Below are positions 1 to 10,159 of a stretch of DNA of 25,144 bases, piece by piece (within the stretch, counting starts at the first letter, position 1; every line of letters starts with the position of its first letter). Source of the DNA: DATJJW01 sp035491935 (GTDB lineage Bacteria > Pseudomonadota > Alphaproteobacteria > ATCC43930 > CGMCC-115725); NCBI GenBank assembly GCA_035491935.1, contig DATJJW010000175.1, positions 1 to 25,144 on the forward strand, in the 5' to 3' direction. The notes under the pieces were generated by a model. It had not been told where the DNA came from. It saw only the letters and a program-made list of their open reading frames with translations, and made no database searches. The translations under genes were made by a program, and so were the position numbers.

Positions 1-414
1 GCCCGCTTCGGCCGTGGTCATCCGGCCGCTTACCGGGTCGTATATCCAGGCGGCGACGATGCGACCCGCACGGGCATAGGCGACCATGACCGCGAAGAGC
101 GGCATGCCGGCCGCGAAATTCGATGTGCCGTCGACTGGATCGAGGATCCAGAAATCCTCGTGCCGGCTGGCGGTGCGCTGGAGCAGCGAAGGGTCCTTGG
201 CGGTCGATTCCTCACCGATCACCACCCGATCGGCAACCGCCTTCAGTCGCGGGATCAGCGACTGCTCGGTCTCGATATCGGCGATGGTGACGAGATCGCC
301 CGGCGCCTTTTCGCGGATGTCATCGGCGGCGAGATTGTCGAAGCGCGGCATGATCTTCTCGGCCGCAACCTCCTTGATGGCGGCGCTCACGGCCTGGATA
401 TCGAGCCCGCTCAT
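1..414 (-). CDS. Inositol monophosphatase family protein (partial, N-terminal 138 residues)
   Basis: The gene starts at ATG 414-412 and stays open to the left edge, so only the N-terminal half is present. The family consists of metal-dependent, lithium-sensitive sugar and nucleotide phosphatases (inositol-1-phosphatase, 3'(2'),5'-bisphosphate nucleotidase). Visible motifs are VIGEES (Glu68, Glu69) and WILDPVDGTSNF (Asp92, Asp95), the metal-binding signatures of the fold. The start is supported by an AGGAG Shine-Dalgarno a few bases upstream, which lies in the 10-nt gap after the hflX stop codon, so the gene is probably the last or a late member of the hfq-hflX transcript. The substrate cannot be decided from this half. 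Confidence 0.9.
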   Translation of the reverse strand, partial: MSGLDIQAVSAAIKEVAAEKIMPRFDNLAADDIREKAPGDLVTIADIETEQSLIPRLKAVADRVVIGEESTAKDPSLLQRTASRHEDFWILDPVDGTSNFAAGMPLFAVMVAYARAGRIVAAWIYDPVSGRMTTAEAG

Positions 415-424
415 CGCTCCTCGC

Positions 425-1786
425 TCACGGCCTTTGCCGGGCAACGAAGCGGTCGCGGTCGGCATCGCTGAGATTGACCACGAGATGGGCCATCTCCTCA
501 TCATCCTCGCGCTCGATCACTTCGCCATGGGCATAAAGCCAGGCGATGCCGGCGCCATCCGACAGGCTGACGTCGAAGGGCACCGGCTGCATATGCACGC
601 GCAAATGTCGGTCGAGCAGCTCGAGCAACGCGTCGCAACCCTCGCCCGTGACCGCCGAAAGCGCGACGCTCTCATGGTCGGCCCCGCCATTCCCACCACC
701 ATTATTCATGTTCAGCCACCGCCGGCGCAGATCGGCCAGATCTTCCGGCCCCAGCAGGTCGATCTTGTTGAACACCTCGATCAGCCCGGCTTCGACCCGG
801 TCGCCCAATCCCAGTTCGGTCAGCACCGCCTCGACATCGGCCTTCTGCGCGGCGCTGTCGGGATGGGCGATGTCGCGCACATGCAGGATGATGTCGGCCT
901 CGGCCACCTCCTCCAGCGTCGCCCGGAACGCCGCGACCAGATGGGTCGGCAGTTCGGAAATGAATCCGACCGTGTCGGACAGGATCACCGGCCGGCCAGA
1001 CGACAGCTTCATCGTGCGCATGGTCGGGTCCAGCGTCGCGAACAGCATGTCCTTAGCCAGGATCGCCGAGCGCGTCAGCCGGTTGAACAGGGTCGATTTG
1101 CCGGCGTTGGTATAGCCGACCAGGGCTACCACCGGATAAGGCACGCGCTTGCGCGCGCGGCGGTGCAGATGGCGTGTGCGCTTCACATCCTCAAGCTCGC
1201 GCTTGATCTTGGTGATGCGTTCGCTGATGAGGCGCCGGTCGATTTCGAGCTGGCTTTCGCCAGGACCGCCGAGGAAGCCGAAACCGCCACGCTGACGTTC
1301 CAGATGGGTCCAGGACCGCACCAGCCGCGAGCGCTGATAGCTCAATGAGGCAAGCTCGACCTGCAACCGGCCTTCATGGGTGCGCGCCCGCTCGCCAAAG
1401 ATCTCCAGGATCAGCCCGGTCCGGTCGATGACCTTGCAGGCCCAGGCCTTTTCCAGATTGCGCTGCTGCACCGGGCTCACCGTGCCGTCGACGACGGCGA
1501 CACCGATCTCGTGCTCCCTGATCAGGGCCCCCAAACTCTCGACCACGCCACCGCCCAGCAATGTCGAGGGCTTCGGCTGGTTGAGACGAACGATTTCGGC
1601 GGCCACCACATCGAGCCGGATTGCCTCGGCCAGGCCCACCGCCTCCATCAGCCGCGCCTCGGGCGAGCGTTCGGCCTCACCCGCCTCATGCGGCGTGCGG
1701 ATATGCGGATAGACCACCAGCGCCCGGCCGGTCGCGCCGGTCAGGTCATCCCCGAAATCGTAACCATTGGACTCCTGTCGCGTCAT
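425..1786 (-). CDS. hflX: GTPase HflX
   Basis: HflX is a GTPase that binds the 50S ribosomal subunit and can split stalled or stressed ribosomes. The 453-residue protein has the N-terminal HflX domain, with the Gly-rich GGFGFLGGPGESQLE stretch near 167-181, a basic coiled-coil linker and a G domain: P-loop GYTNAGKST at 224-232, DTVGF at 271-275 and NKID at 340-343. The ATG at 1786 is chosen over the upstream ATG at 1894, because the longer form would run through hfq in another frame and adds only low-complexity sequence. No good Shine-Dalgarno is seen, and only 7 nt separate the start from the hfq stop, so translation may be coupled to hfq. A short Asn/Gly-rich insert at residues 361-368 follows the G4 motif. 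The hfq-hflX order is widely conserved in proteobacteria. Confidence 0.96.
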   Translation of the reverse strand: MTRQESNGYDFGDDLTGATGRALVVYPHIRTPHEAGEAERSPEARLMEAVGLAEAIRLDVVAAEIVRLNQPKPSTLLGGGVVESLGALIREHEIGVAVVDGTVSPVQQRNLEKAWACKVIDRTGLILEIFGERARTHEGRLQVELASLSYQRSRLVRSWTHLERQRGGFGFLGGPGESQLEIDRRLISERITKIKRELEDVKRTRHLHRRARKRVPYPVVALVGYTNAGKSTLFNRLTRSAILAKDMLFATLDPTMRTMKLSSGRPVILSDTVGFISELPTHLVAAFRATLEEVAEADIILHVRDIAHPDSAAQKADVEAVLTELGLGDRVEAGLIEVFNKIDLLGPEDLADLRRRWLNMNNGGGNGGADHESVALSAVTGEGCDALLELLDRHLRVHMQPVPFDVSLSDGAGIAWLYAHGEVIEREDDEEMAHLVVNLSDADRDRFVARQRP

Positions 1787-1793
1787 GAACGGA

Positions 1794-2042
1794 TCAGAGG
1801 TCGAGGTCCTTGTCGCCTTCGAAGAGCTGGACCGGCTGGGCTGGCATAATGGTCGAGATGGCATGCTTGTAGACGAGCTGCGAATGCGCATCACGGCGCA
1901 GCAGGACGCAGAAATTGTCGAACCAGGTAATGATGCCCTGAAGCTTCACGCCATTCACCAGGAATACCGTGACCGGGGCCTTGTATTTGCGGACGTGGTT
2001 CAGGAACACGTCCTGCACGTTCTGCGACTTTTCTGCTGCCAT
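1794..2042 (-). CDS. hfq: RNA chaperone Hfq
   Basis: Hfq is a hexameric Sm-like protein that pairs small RNAs with mRNAs in the cytoplasm. In this group it also influences nitrogen regulation. The 82-residue product is a normal alphaproteobacterial length. It shows the N-terminal QNVQDVFLNHVRK helix, the Sm1 strand region (VTVFLVNGVKLQGIITWFDNF) and the diagnostic Sm2 motif VYKHAISTI. The start ATG at 2042 has AAGGGG 9 nt upstream (2056-2051) and gives the usual N-terminus. The in-frame extension to 2114 has no family resemblance and is rejected. The gene lies 139 bases downstream of the HAD gene, so it may have its own promoter, but I could not identify a convincing one. hflX follows after 7 nt. 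Confidence 0.98.
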   Translation of the reverse strand: MAAEKSQNVQDVFLNHVRKYKAPVTVFLVNGVKLQGIITWFDNFCVLLRRDAHSQLVYKHAISTIMPAQPVQLFEGDKDLDL

Positions 2043-2050
2043 GGGATTTG

Positions 2051-2056
2051 CCCCTT
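2051..2056 (-). promoter_or_regulatory. hfq ribosome binding site
   Basis: AAGGGG on the minus strand lies 9 nt before the ATG at 2042-2040. It supports the short Hfq N-terminus over the longer in-frame extension. Confidence 0.7.
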
Positions 2057-2132
2057 GTGCCGTTTTTTTGGAGTCGTCATTGCGACCCACAGGTTGACAT
2101 AACCTCGGCTGCATAATTTTGCCGGAGGGACC

Positions 2133-2147
2133 GTCCGTTATTCGGAC
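2133..2147 (-). other. Small hairpin in the HAD-hfq intergenic region
   Basis: GTCCG and CGGAC arms surround a 5-nt loop, 35 nt downstream of the HAD stop codon. The stem is only 5 bp and no U-tract follows on the minus strand, so it is at best a weak 3'-end or processing element. The 139-base intergenic region (2043-2181) otherwise holds the hfq ribosome binding site and no promoter that I can support. Confidence 0.3.
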
Positions 2148-2181
2148 AGCCGGACTATTGTGGTCTTCGTCGGTTATTTGT

Positions 2182-2865
2182 TCATAGTGAATTCGTGTTG
2201 CAACTGCGAGAAGGCAGGATTGCGTCCAGCAAGGTACGGCAGTTCAAAAAGGTTAAGATCGGCCCCATCGCTTGAATCTCAGGTGCAACGGGCTCTGAAC
2301 CCACCAATACCGCAGTGCAAGAGGCATTGTGGGCGCAGATGACATCGATATCGGTGTCGCCGACGAACCATATACCCGAAGAGGGAACGATGCCACCAGG
2401 AGCCAATGCCTGGGCCACGGGCGCCGGATCGGGTTTGTCCGCTGGCGCATCGCCAGCGCCGATGATCGCGGAGAAATAGGGATTCCAACCCAGCGCCGCA
2501 ACCTCCGCCCGGAGCAATCGGCCAGTCTTATTGCTGACGATGGCGAGATAGATTCCCGTCCGGTGCAATGCTTCGACCAGCTCCGCCGCGCCGTCCAGGA
2601 CCTTGAGCCGGGCAATATGCACTTCCTCGAAATGCTTCAGATAAAGCCCGCGCGCCTCTTCCCAACGCGGCCCGAACATGCGCGGGAATGAGTCGCGCAA
2701 GGAATGCCGCACCTTGGCCTTGACCTCCGCAGGCGTCCATTCCGGGTAATCGAGGTCGCGGAAGGTTGCGTTCAGCGCATCGCCGATCACGCTCCAGGAG
2801 TCGACAAGGGTGTTGTCCCAGTCGAAGATGATGCCGCTCGGAACGATGCCGATCTCTCCTCTCAT
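2182..2865 (-). CDS. HAD-superfamily hydrolase, phosphoglycolate-phosphatase-like
   Basis: This is a predicted phosphatase of 227 residues with all four HAD motifs: FDWDNTL with nucleophile Asp15 and acid/base Asp17; Ser111 in VSNK; Lys144 in DKPDP; and GDTDID with Asp170 and Asp174. An alpha-helical cap of the Gph/PGP type lies between motifs I and II (about 20-95). The substrate is unknown; phosphoglycolate or another small phosphoester is possible. The ATG at 2865 is the only reasonable start. Upstream residues in frame are read through the 3' end of the transaminase gene and do not resemble HAD proteins. No clear Shine-Dalgarno is visible, and the start lies 16 nt after the dat stop, which suggests coupling. 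It sits between dat and hfq, where many relatives have no gene. Confidence 0.88.
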   Translation of the reverse strand: MRGEIGIVPSGIIFDWDNTLVDSWSVIGDALNATFRDLDYPEWTPAEVKAKVRHSLRDSFPRMFGPRWEEARGLYLKHFEEVHIARLKVLDGAAELVEALHRTGIYLAIVSNKTGRLLRAEVAALGWNPYFSAIIGAGDAPADKPDPAPVAQALAPGGIVPSSGIWFVGDTDIDVICAHNASCTAVLVGSEPVAPEIQAMGPILTFLNCRTLLDAILPSRSCNTNSL

Positions 2866-2881
2866 CAGTTGGCTGCCCGCA

Positions 2882-3736
2882 TCAGCGCGCCTGGTCCAGA
2901 TGCCGGCGATAGCGTTCGGCAAGCGCCGTGGTGAAGCGGCCGGGCTTGCCGTCGCCCACCGGCTGGCCGTCGATTCGGGTGATCGGCAGAACATGCGCCG
3001 TGGTGCTGGTCAGGAACGCTTCGGAGGCCACTCTCGCCTCCTCCAGGCCGAAGGCGCGCTGCTCGAAGGGCAGGCCCAGCTCGGCGACCAGTTCGAGCAC
3101 GACCAGGCGAGTGATGCCGTTCAGGATCTCATCGCCGCTGGGCCGGGTCAGGAGGACGCCATCGGCGCTGACGATCCAGGCATTGCTGGAGGTGCCCTCC
3201 GTCACCTGTCCCTGATCATCGATCTGCCAGGCTTCATGCGCGCCCTGGTCACGCGCCACCTGCTTGCCGAGAATGTTGGGCAGCAGAGAGACGCTCTTGA
3301 TGTCGCAGCGGCGCCAGCGGATGTCGGGAATGGTGACAATGCCCACCCCCTCCGCCATCGCCTTGGCCGAGGGCGCCGCGAGCCGCTTGGCGGTGACGAC
3401 GAGTTGCGGCCAGGCCGCCGTCGGAAAGCCATGGTCGCGCGGCGCCACACCGCGGGTGATCTGCAGATAGACCATGCCGCGCTTGATGCCATTGCGTTTC
3501 ACCACCTGGCGCAGCACATGGCGTAACGGCGCCTCTTCCATGGGGGCCATGATACGCAGCTCGGCCAGCGAACGCTTCAGGCGCGCCAGATGCGCCGCCT
3601 CGTCGACCAGTTGCCCGCGTTCGACCGCGACCACCTCATAGACGCCATCGGCGAAGACATAGCCGCGATCGTCGATCGAGACGACGGCAGCGCCATGCGG
3701 CACATAGCGGCCATTGACATAAGCGATACGGGACAT
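2882..3736 (-). CDS. dat: D-amino-acid transaminase (PLP fold type IV)
   Basis: This class IV PLP enzyme is expected to interconvert D-alanine and D-glutamate with their 2-oxo acids, which links it to peptidoglycan precursors. The 284-residue protein carries the Schiff-base lysine in CDIKSVSLLPN (Lys147), the cofactor glutamate in TEGTSSNAW (Glu180) and the APRDHGFP loop (Arg100, His102). That loop corresponds to the Arg-x-His carboxylate trap of Bacillus D-amino-acid transaminase and separates it from branched-chain aminotransferases. The start is ATG 3736, 35 nt after the ntrX stop; the ribosome binding site is weak. A D-alanine aminotransferase gene next to ntrX and hfq is a known alphaproteobacterial arrangement. 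A branched-chain or 4-amino-4-deoxychorismate enzyme is less likely. Confidence 0.9.
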   Translation of the reverse strand: MSRIAYVNGRYVPHGAAVVSIDDRGYVFADGVYEVVAVERGQLVDEAAHLARLKRSLAELRIMAPMEEAPLRHVLRQVVKRNGIKRGMVYLQITRGVAPRDHGFPTAAWPQLVVTAKRLAAPSAKAMAEGVGIVTIPDIRWRRCDIKSVSLLPNILGKQVARDQGAHEAWQIDDQGQVTEGTSSNAWIVSADGVLLTRPSGDEILNGITRLVVLELVAELGLPFEQRAFGLEEARVASEAFLTSTTAHVLPITRIDGQPVGDGKPGRFTTALAERYRRHLDQAR

Positions 3737-3771
3737 GCGGGGACTACTTCAGCACGACCGGGACAACACGA

Positions 3772-5172
3772 CTAAGGCACGACCCGGAGCGTGCGCTCGC
3801 CATTCAGCACGCCCAGCGATTTGAGCTTGCGGTGCAGGGCCGAGCGCTCCATGCCGATGAATGAGGCGGTACGCGAGATATTGCCGCCGAAACGCGTGAC
3901 CTGCGCCAGCAGATATTCGCGCTCGAACACCTCGCGCGCGTCACGCAGCGGCAGGCTCATGATCTCGCCGCCTTTCTCCCATTTCAGCACGGTCGGCACG
4001 ATCGAGCCGATCTCGGCCGGCAGCATGTCGGCGCGGATGAGATCCTTGGAATCGCCCGGCGCCATGATGAGCAGCCAGTCGATGACGTTGCGCAGCTGGC
4101 GGACATTGCCCGGCCATTCATAAGCCTGGAGCGCCGCCATCGCATCCTCGCCCAGCTCGCGCTTGCTGAGCCCAGCGCTCTTGGCCGAACGCTCCATGAA
4201 GTAGGTCACCAGCAGCGGGATATCCTCGCGCCGGTCGCGCAGCGGCGGCAGGCGGATCGGCACCACCGACAGGCGATAGAACAGATCCTCGCGGAACTTG
4301 CCGGCGGCGATCTCGGCGGCGAGATCGCGGTTGCTTGATGCCACGACGCGGACGTCGACATCGACCTTGGCCGAGCCACCGACGCGCTCGAAGACCTGCT
4401 CCTGCAGCACGCGGACGATCTTGCCCTGGGTCTCCAGCGGCATGTCCGAGACCTCGTCGAGGAACAGCGTGCCGCCATGGGCCTGTTCGAAGGTGCCGAT
4501 CTTGCGTGGGCCTTCGCCATCCGTCGCCTCGGTACCGAACAGCTCGACCTCCAGCCGCTCCGGCCGCATGGTCGCGCAATTCATCGCGACGAAGGGCCCC
4601 TTGGCACGGCGCGAACGCTGGTGCAGCAGCCGCGCCACAACCTCCTTGCCCGACCCCGCTGGGCCCGTGATCAGCACGCGCGAGCCGGTCGGCGCCACGC
4701 GCTCGATCGCCTGGCGCAACTGATGGATGACATGGGCGTTGCCGATCATCTCGACATCGCCGCCCGAACGCAGTTTCAGCTCCTCATAATCGCGGCGCAG
4801 CCGGGCAGCCTCGATGGCGCGCTCGACCTGAAGCAGCAGGCGATCGGATTTGAACGGCTTCTCGATGAAGTCATAGGCGCCGATCTTGATCGCCGCCACC
4901 GCCGTCTCGATGGTGCCATGGCCGCTGATCATCAGTACCGGCAGGTTCGGCGCCTCGCGCCGCAGGATCTTCAGGATTTCGATGCCGTCGAGCTCGCTGC
5001 CCTGCAGCCAGATATCCAGGATGACGAGGCTCGGCTGACGCTGACGGATACGGGCCAGCGCCTCCTTGCTGTTCGTGGCATCGCGGGTTTGGTAGCCCTC
5101 ATCCTGCAGAATGCCGGCGATCAGCACCCGAATGTCGGCTTCGTCATCGACGATCAGGATGTCATGCGCCAT
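3772..5172 (-). CDS. ntrX: Response regulator NtrX
   Basis: NtrX is the response regulator partner of the membrane kinase NtrY and acts on nitrogen metabolism, envelope and redox-related genes in alphaproteobacteria. The 466-residue protein has a receiver domain (phosphoacceptor Asp53 in LVILDIW, Lys105 in EKPFK), a central AAA+ domain (Walker A GPAGSGKE at 170-177, Walker B GGTLFLDE at 233-240) and a C-terminal Fis-type helix-turn-helix (NISRTASFIGMERSALHRKL). The sigma54-contact motif GAFTGA is absent: the stretch after ELFG reads TEATDGEGPRKIGTFE. A role other than classical sigma54 activation is therefore inferred. The ATG at 5172 overlaps the ntrY 3' end by 11 nt, and GGATGGAAG upstream is a plausible ribosome binding site. 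A longer start at 5241 would extend into ntrY and is rejected. Confidence 0.95.
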   Translation of the reverse strand: MAHDILIVDDEADIRVLIAGILQDEGYQTRDATNSKEALARIRQRQPSLVILDIWLQGSELDGIEILKILRREAPNLPVLMISGHGTIETAVAAIKIGAYDFIEKPFKSDRLLLQVERAIEAARLRRDYEELKLRSGGDVEMIGNAHVIHQLRQAIERVAPTGSRVLITGPAGSGKEVVARLLHQRSRRAKGPFVAMNCATMRPERLEVELFGTEATDGEGPRKIGTFEQAHGGTLFLDEVSDMPLETQGKIVRVLQEQVFERVGGSAKVDVDVRVVASSNRDLAAEIAAGKFREDLFYRLSVVPIRLPPLRDRREDIPLLVTYFMERSAKSAGLSKRELGEDAMAALQAYEWPGNVRQLRNVIDWLLIMAPGDSKDLIRADMLPAEIGSIVPTVLKWEKGGEIMSLPLRDAREVFEREYLLAQVTRFGGNISRTASFIGMERSALHRKLKSLGVLNGERTLRVVP

Positions 5173-7576
5173 GAGGTTCAACTTCCATCCGAGGCATAGT
5201 CGCCAGGTCCTGCTTTGACGCCGGAGCGGCCTGCAGGGCATCGCTTCTGGAGAACACCAGGCTCACCCTGGCGCCGCCTTCCGGAGCATCTTCGAGTATA
5301 AGCTCGCCCGCATGGTCTTCCATGATCTTCTTGACGATGGCAAGCCCCAGCCCGGTTCCCTTCGTCCGGGTCGTGACATAAGGCTCGGTCAGGCGCTCGC
5401 GCGCTTCCTTAGGCAGGCCTTTGCCGTTGTCGGTCACGGAAATGACGGTTTTCCCACCTTCCTCGCGCAGCTCGACGACGACATGGCCGCGCGGAACCTC
5501 TGCCCCACCCGATTCGGCAACCCGGCCATGGATCGAATCGACCGCATTCTGCACAAGGTTGATCAGCGCCTGGCTCACCTGCCGCGAATCGCAGCGCACC
5601 ATCACCGGATTCTCGGGCGCCAACAGGTCGAAATCCATGTCGCCATTGGCAGTGCGCTGCAGGAACACGGCCTGGCGCACGATCTCGGTCAGGCTCTCCT
5701 CGCGCATGACCGGAGCCGGCATGCGGGCGAATGACGAGAACTCGTCGACCATGCGGCCGATATCACCGACCTGGCGGATGATCGTGTCGGTGCAGAGCGA
5801 GAAGGTGTCGGGGTCGCTCTTGATCTCGCCCAGGTATTTGCGCTTCAGCCGCTCGGCCGAAAGCTGGATCGGCGTCAGCGGGTTCTTGATCTCATGCGCG
5901 ATGCGTCGGGCGACATCGGCCCAGGCCGCCTTGCGCTGGGCCGCCAGCAGTTCGGTGATGTCGTCGAAAGTCACGACATAACCCTTGATTTCGCCCTGCC
6001 CCGTTTCGGCAGTGATGCGTACCAGCAGGGTCATGGCGCTCTTCTGCGTCATGAGGCGGATCTGCCCTTCGACCCTGCGCGTCGGCTGCTCCAGCGCCGC
6101 CTCGATCAGCGGCGCCATGTCGGGCATGATGCCGGCGAGCGGCTGGCCCAGCATCTGGTCAAATTCAAGGCCCAGCAGCACCGCCGCAGGCCGATTCGGC
6201 AGGGTCACCACCCCATGCTCGTCGAGACCGATCACGCCGGCGGACACACCGGTCAGCACCGCCTCGGTGAAGCGGCGGCGGTAGTCGAGCTGGCGATTGG
6301 CCTCGACCAGTTCGCTCTGCTGGCTTTCGAGCTGGTCGGTCATGCGGTTGAAGGCCCGGCGCAACGAACCGAACTCGTCATTGCCGAGCTCGTCCACCCT
6401 GGCCGAGAGATCGCCGCCGCGCACCTGTTCGGCCGCGACGATCAATCCCGCGATACGCCGGGAGATGCCGGTCGCGAAATTGAGGCCGACCCAGACCGCG
6501 ACCAGCAGCAGCAGCATCGCGGCGCAGCCATAGATGACCACGAATTTGATCTGGAATAGCGAGCGCTGGTTTTCGAGCTGCTGGTATTGATCGACCGCCT
6601 CGGTCGTCTTCTTGACGTAGTCGATGACACGCCGCTCGATCGGCCTGCCGACATAGAGCATGGCGTTGGGCATATTATCGAGCTTGACCAGCGCGCGGAC
6701 CCGGTCCTCGTTCTCGCTGGTCAGCACCGCCACCTCATCGGAGTCGGCGCGCTGCACTGCCCATTCCGGGATGGGCTCGAATTGCAACCCGAAGCTGAGC
6801 GTGCTGCTGCCCAGCACTTGCCGCGTGTTGCGGTCGAAAACGATGGATTCGGTCAGCTGCCGGGTATTCACCTCCGCGTCCAGCAGGTCGTCGAGCAGCC
6901 GGCGGTTGGCGAACAGCTTGAAGCCCTCGCGATTGAGGTCGGCGGCCATGGCCAACGCATCGGCGCGGATGTTCTGCTGGTGCTCCTGCAGATAGGCCTG
7001 CGCCACGGCACGGGATTCGCTCAGCGCGGTATGCACCTTGTCGCTGAACCACGACGTCATGCCGAGGCTGAGGAACAGGTAGGAGAAGATGCCGACGATG
7101 ATGGCCGGCGTCACCGCCACCGCGCTGAACAGCACGACCAGGCGGATATGCAGCCGCGAGCCCGCCAGACCCCGTCGGCGCTGCACCCAGATCTCGACCA
7201 GGCGTTTGGCGACCACGGCGCCAAACACCAGCAGCATGACGAAGTTGATGTAGAGCAGCAGCAGCAGTTCGCTGGGCGAGGCCTCGAAAGGCGAGGAGCC
7301 GCTGGCGGTGACATAGGTCGCCAGCCCCGACAGGATCGCGGCGACGGCCAGACCAACCGTGAATTTCTGTTCGAGCCCGGTGCGCGCCGCCCAATGGAAG
7401 AAGCGCCGCCACCAGGACGCGCGGCTGCCCTCGGTAGGCGTGCCGGCACGTTCGAGGGCCGCGAGGCTACCTTGGCCGCCCTGGCTCTCGTCCTGTGGCC
7501 GGCCTTCATCCTCTGGTACGGGGACAACCGCGCGGTGTGACGGCGGGGCCGCTATCGGGAAATCTTCTTCAGTCAC
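5162..7576 (-). CDS. ntrY: Membrane sensor histidine kinase NtrY
   Basis: NtrY is the inner-membrane sensor kinase of the NtrYX system. The 804-residue protein has a Pro/Glu-rich cytoplasmic N-terminus (1-55) and transmembrane segments near 72-91, 102-122 and 144-170. A periplasmic sensor region of about 170 residues follows, then a fourth segment near 344-368, HAMP (370-424) and PAS (430-540). The kinase core carries the H-box RRIAHEIKNPLTP (His561), the N-box NLVQNAVDS (673 onward), DNGKGLP and GTGLGLA. The start codon is GTG at 7576, only 4 nt after the ntrC stop, with no strong Shine-Dalgarno. There is no better in-frame start, so coupling to ntrC is likely. The stop overlaps the ntrX start. 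Signals reported for NtrY in relatives include nitrogen and redox or oxygen state; the ligand cannot be read here. Confidence 0.95.
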   Translation of the reverse strand: MTEEDFPIAAPPSHRAVVPVPEDEGRPQDESQGGQGSLAALERAGTPTEGSRASWWRRFFHWAARTGLEQKFTVGLAVAAILSGLATYVTASGSSPFEASPSELLLLLYINFVMLLVFGAVVAKRLVEIWVQRRRGLAGSRLHIRLVVLFSAVAVTPAIIVGIFSYLFLSLGMTSWFSDKVHTALSESRAVAQAYLQEHQQNIRADALAMAADLNREGFKLFANRRLLDDLLDAEVNTRQLTESIVFDRNTRQVLGSSTLSFGLQFEPIPEWAVQRADSDEVAVLTSENEDRVRALVKLDNMPNAMLYVGRPIERRVIDYVKKTTEAVDQYQQLENQRSLFQIKFVVIYGCAAMLLLLVAVWVGLNFATGISRRIAGLIVAAEQVRGGDLSARVDELGNDEFGSLRRAFNRMTDQLESQQSELVEANRQLDYRRRFTEAVLTGVSAGVIGLDEHGVVTLPNRPAAVLLGLEFDQMLGQPLAGIMPDMAPLIEAALEQPTRRVEGQIRLMTQKSAMTLLVRITAETGQGEIKGYVVTFDDITELLAAQRKAAWADVARRIAHEIKNPLTPIQLSAERLKRKYLGEIKSDPDTFSLCTDTIIRQVGDIGRMVDEFSSFARMPAPVMREESLTEIVRQAVFLQRTANGDMDFDLLAPENPVMVRCDSRQVSQALINLVQNAVDSIHGRVAESGGAEVPRGHVVVELREEGGKTVISVTDNGKGLPKEARERLTEPYVTTRTKGTGLGLAIVKKIMEDHAGELILEDAPEGGARVSLVFSRSDALQAAPASKQDLATMPRMEVEPHGA

Positions 7577-7580
7577 GAAG

Positions 7581-9016
<1,436 letters not shown>

Positions 9017-9020
<4 letters not shown>

Positions 9021-10159
9021 AGCTCGTCTCCTCCCCGGCCCATTTCGGATTCCGGCACCATGGGCAGCATGACCCGGAAGATGGTGCGCCGGGGCTGGCT
9101 ATCGAATTCGATGACCCCGCCATGGTCGCCGATGATCTTGGCGACGAGCGCCAATCCCAGGCCGGTGCCATTGTGCTTGGTGGTCACGAAAGGGTCGAAA
9201 AGATGTTCGTCGAGATCCGGCGGAATGCCGCCGCCATTGTCCTGGACGGAGACGACGAGCGGCAGGTGCACCCGGCTGTCCGATCCCGGCACCGCCAGGC
9301 GAATGCCATGCTGATAGGCGGTCGACAGCGTGATCTCGCCGCCTTCTTCCCCCACCGCTTCGGCTGCGTTCTTGACCAGGTTCAGGAAGACCTGCACCAG
9401 CCGGTCGCGGTTGCCATAGACCAGCGGCAGCGAGGGATCGTATTGCTCGACGAAGCGGACATGGCGGGCAAAGCCGCTGCGCGCCACCTTGCCCACCCGT
9501 TCCAGCACCTGATGAATGTTGACCGGCTCGCGTTCGAGCGGAAAGGCGTCGGAGAACATGTCCATGCGCTCGACCAGCGCGCAGATGCGGTCGGTCTCCT
9601 GGCAGATGAGCTGGGTCAGCTCCTGATCCGCATCGCTGGCCGTCTGCTCCAGCAGCTGTGCCGCCCCCCGGATGCCCGAAAGCGGGTTCTTCACCTCATG
9701 CGCCAGGATTGCCGCCATGGCGGTGACCGAGCGCGCGGCATGGCGATGGGTCAGCTGGCGGTCCATCTTGAGCGCCATCGACATTTCCTGGATCGACAGC
9801 ACCACCGAGCCCGGGGTTTCCGGCAAGGGCGCCGCCTGCACGGAAATCAGCCGCTGGCCCAGCCGCGGCATGTCGATCTCGATGGCATGTTCCGAGACGC
9901 TGGCCTCGCTGCTGCGCACGGTGTCCACCAGCATGCAGATCGGGTTGTCCGGCGTCACGACATCGGTGAGCGACGTGCCGTTCAGCACCGTGGCGCCGGC
10001 GTGGAAGAAATTCTCCGCCGCCGGATTGGCCGAGCGGATGATGTTGGCCTCGTCGACCACCAGCACGGCGATCGGCATGGCCGCGACGATGGCACCCGGA
10101 TCGACTGTATTGCCCCGGCCGGTTGAGGGCCGCAGGAAAGCGAGCGGCTTGGGGATCAT
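9017..10159 (-). CDS. ntrB: Nitrogen regulation sensor kinase/phosphatase NtrB
   Basis: NtrB is a soluble histidine kinase that phosphorylates or dephosphorylates NtrC depending on PII protein and 2-oxoglutarate status. The 380-residue protein has no membrane segment. A PAS domain covers about 22-130, the H-box is LAHEVKNPLSGIRGAAQLLEQ with His154, the N-box is NLVKNAAEAV (260-269), the G1 box is DNGGGIP (307-313) and the G2 box is GTGLGLA (331-337). This matches NtrB in length and layout. The ATG at 10159 overlaps the dusB stop (ATGA), and the stop overlaps the ntrC start by 4 nt, so dusB-ntrB-ntrC is a tight operon. Confidence 0.97.

Noticed and set aside
2880..2884. Five-codon mini-ORF between dat and the HAD gene with TGATG junctions at both ends
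   Set aside because: It is too short to judge, has no ribosome binding site of its own, and the TGATG patterns can arise easily in this composition.
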